Shown piece after piece: positions 63,691 to 64,000 of a stretch of DNA of 64,000 bases. The notes beneath the pieces were generated by a model. That model did no database searches, had not been told where the DNA came from, and saw nothing but the letters and a program-made list of their open reading frames with translations. Position 1 is the stretch's first letter; every line of letters starts with the position of its first letter. The stretch is from NCBI GenBank assembly GCA_030142905.1, contig JASJOG010000048.1, forward strand, positions 1,845,501-1,909,500. Reading direction: 5' to 3'. Position numbers and translations under genes: made by a program. The stretch is from Heliopora coerulea. Its lineage: Eukaryota > Cnidaria > Anthozoa > Scleralcyonacea > Helioporidae.

Positions 63691-64000
63691 ATCATTCCGT
63701 CATGCCATCAACGCGCTGTTGTGCAAGATTGTAGCAATGGCTCTGATACTAAGACAAGAATATCCTTACATAAGAGTCCAATCGACAAAATTTCCAAAAG
63801 AATCTGGATTAATTTTGTCAAAACGAAGCGCGCATATTTTAACCCGGGAGAAACACGGGTTATGGTTTGCTCAGATCACTTTTCGCCACAGTGTTTTGAA
63901 CGATCGTACCATATGGAAGGATCAATGCGCCGCCTTAAGCTTGGTAGTATTCCTACGATTTGGAAGAAACCGACATCATCTCCAGAGACATCTTCAAGAC
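63691..64000 (+). CDS. THAP-domain protein, N-terminus, partial at window edge
   Basis: The open frame from 63691 reads D-C-S-N-G-S, then S-L-H-K-S-P, K-R-I-W-I-N-F-V, Y-F-N-P-G-E and V-M-V-C-S-D-H-F-S-P-Q-C-F, with L-K-L-G-S-I-P-T-I. These are the THAP C2CH zinc-finger landmarks (C..C, W, C-x2-H, F, and the closing P). The expected start M-P-S-T-R-C-C-A (ATG at 63702) is one base out of frame with D-C-S-N, so a 1-nt insertion or 2-nt loss lies at about 63723-63727. THAP domains occur in host DNA-binding factors and P-element-like transposases; the rest is outside the window. It runs off the right edge. Confidence 0.8.
   Translation, partial: MIPSCHQRAVVQDCSNGSDTKTRISLHKSPIDKISKRIWINFVKTKRAYFNPGETRVMVCSDHFSPQCFERSYHMEGSMRRLKLGSIPTIWKKPTSSPETSSR

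Overview
This is eukaryotic, intron-rich, AT-rich DNA from an invertebrate animal, most likely a cnidarian. The evidence is one recognisable metazoan gene (NELFA), widely spaced spliced exons on the + strand, and a dense mix of repeats typical of cnidarian genomes: Penelope-like elements (PLEs) with GIY-YIG domains and hammerhead-like motifs, LINEs of both restriction-like-endonuclease and APE-endonuclease type, hAT elements and tRNA-derived SINEs. The species assignment is inference. No bacterial features, CRISPR array or intact non-coding RNA gene was found. Most long reading frames are transposon debris or run through microsatellites.

Host genes, all on the + strand. (1) The 3' half of NELFA (negative elongation factor A): exons 1490-1593, 7736-7966, 8333-8432 and 15961-16154, in compatible phases. 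(2) Gene A: exons 19849-19912, 22390-22428, 30002-30212 and 31255-31498, 185 codons plus stop. (3) Gene B, a tandem paralogue of A: exons 44602-44662, 48730-48768, 50162-50378 and 59323-59524, 172 codons plus stop. A and B share exon order and phases, including a 39-nt microexon in each. They predict type I membrane proteins with a signal peptide, a very small ectodomain around a C-x8-C loop, one transmembrane helix with G-x3-G, and a cytoplasmic tail. I do not recognise the family; it is the main candidate for something undescribed. (4) A THAP zinc-finger coding region enters at the right edge (63691-64000) with an apparent frameshift among its zinc ligands.

Repeats by region. 0-7 kb (NELFA intron): a 345-bp foldback MITE, a SINE split by two hAT insertions with clean target duplications, CR1-like and PLE fragments, and a hammerhead ribozyme candidate. 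9-15 kb (NELFA last intron): a palindromic hairpin, an RTE-like LINE and a tandem SINE array. 18-18.7 kb: a hAT MITE between genes. 22.8-26.8 kb (gene A intron 2): at least five PLE fragments in both orientations, with hammerhead-like motifs. 27.4-29.5 kb: a bounded ZMYM-like hAT element with an 8-bp target duplication. 34-41 kb: three restriction-like-endonuclease LINE copies on the - strand separated by (TAA)n tracts. 45-50 kb (gene B introns): a hAT-like element, SINEs and PLE remnants. 51.5-57.2 kb: a MITE, a Crypton-like (DUF3504) tyrosine recombinase and an APE LINE on the - strand. 60.2-63.3 kb: a CR1-like 3' fragment and a second, inverted copy of the same APE LINE.

The functional picture is three or four host genes whose introns have been expanded several-fold by layered transposon insertions. 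Coordinates of degenerate elements are approximate unless a terminal repeat or target duplication is cited.
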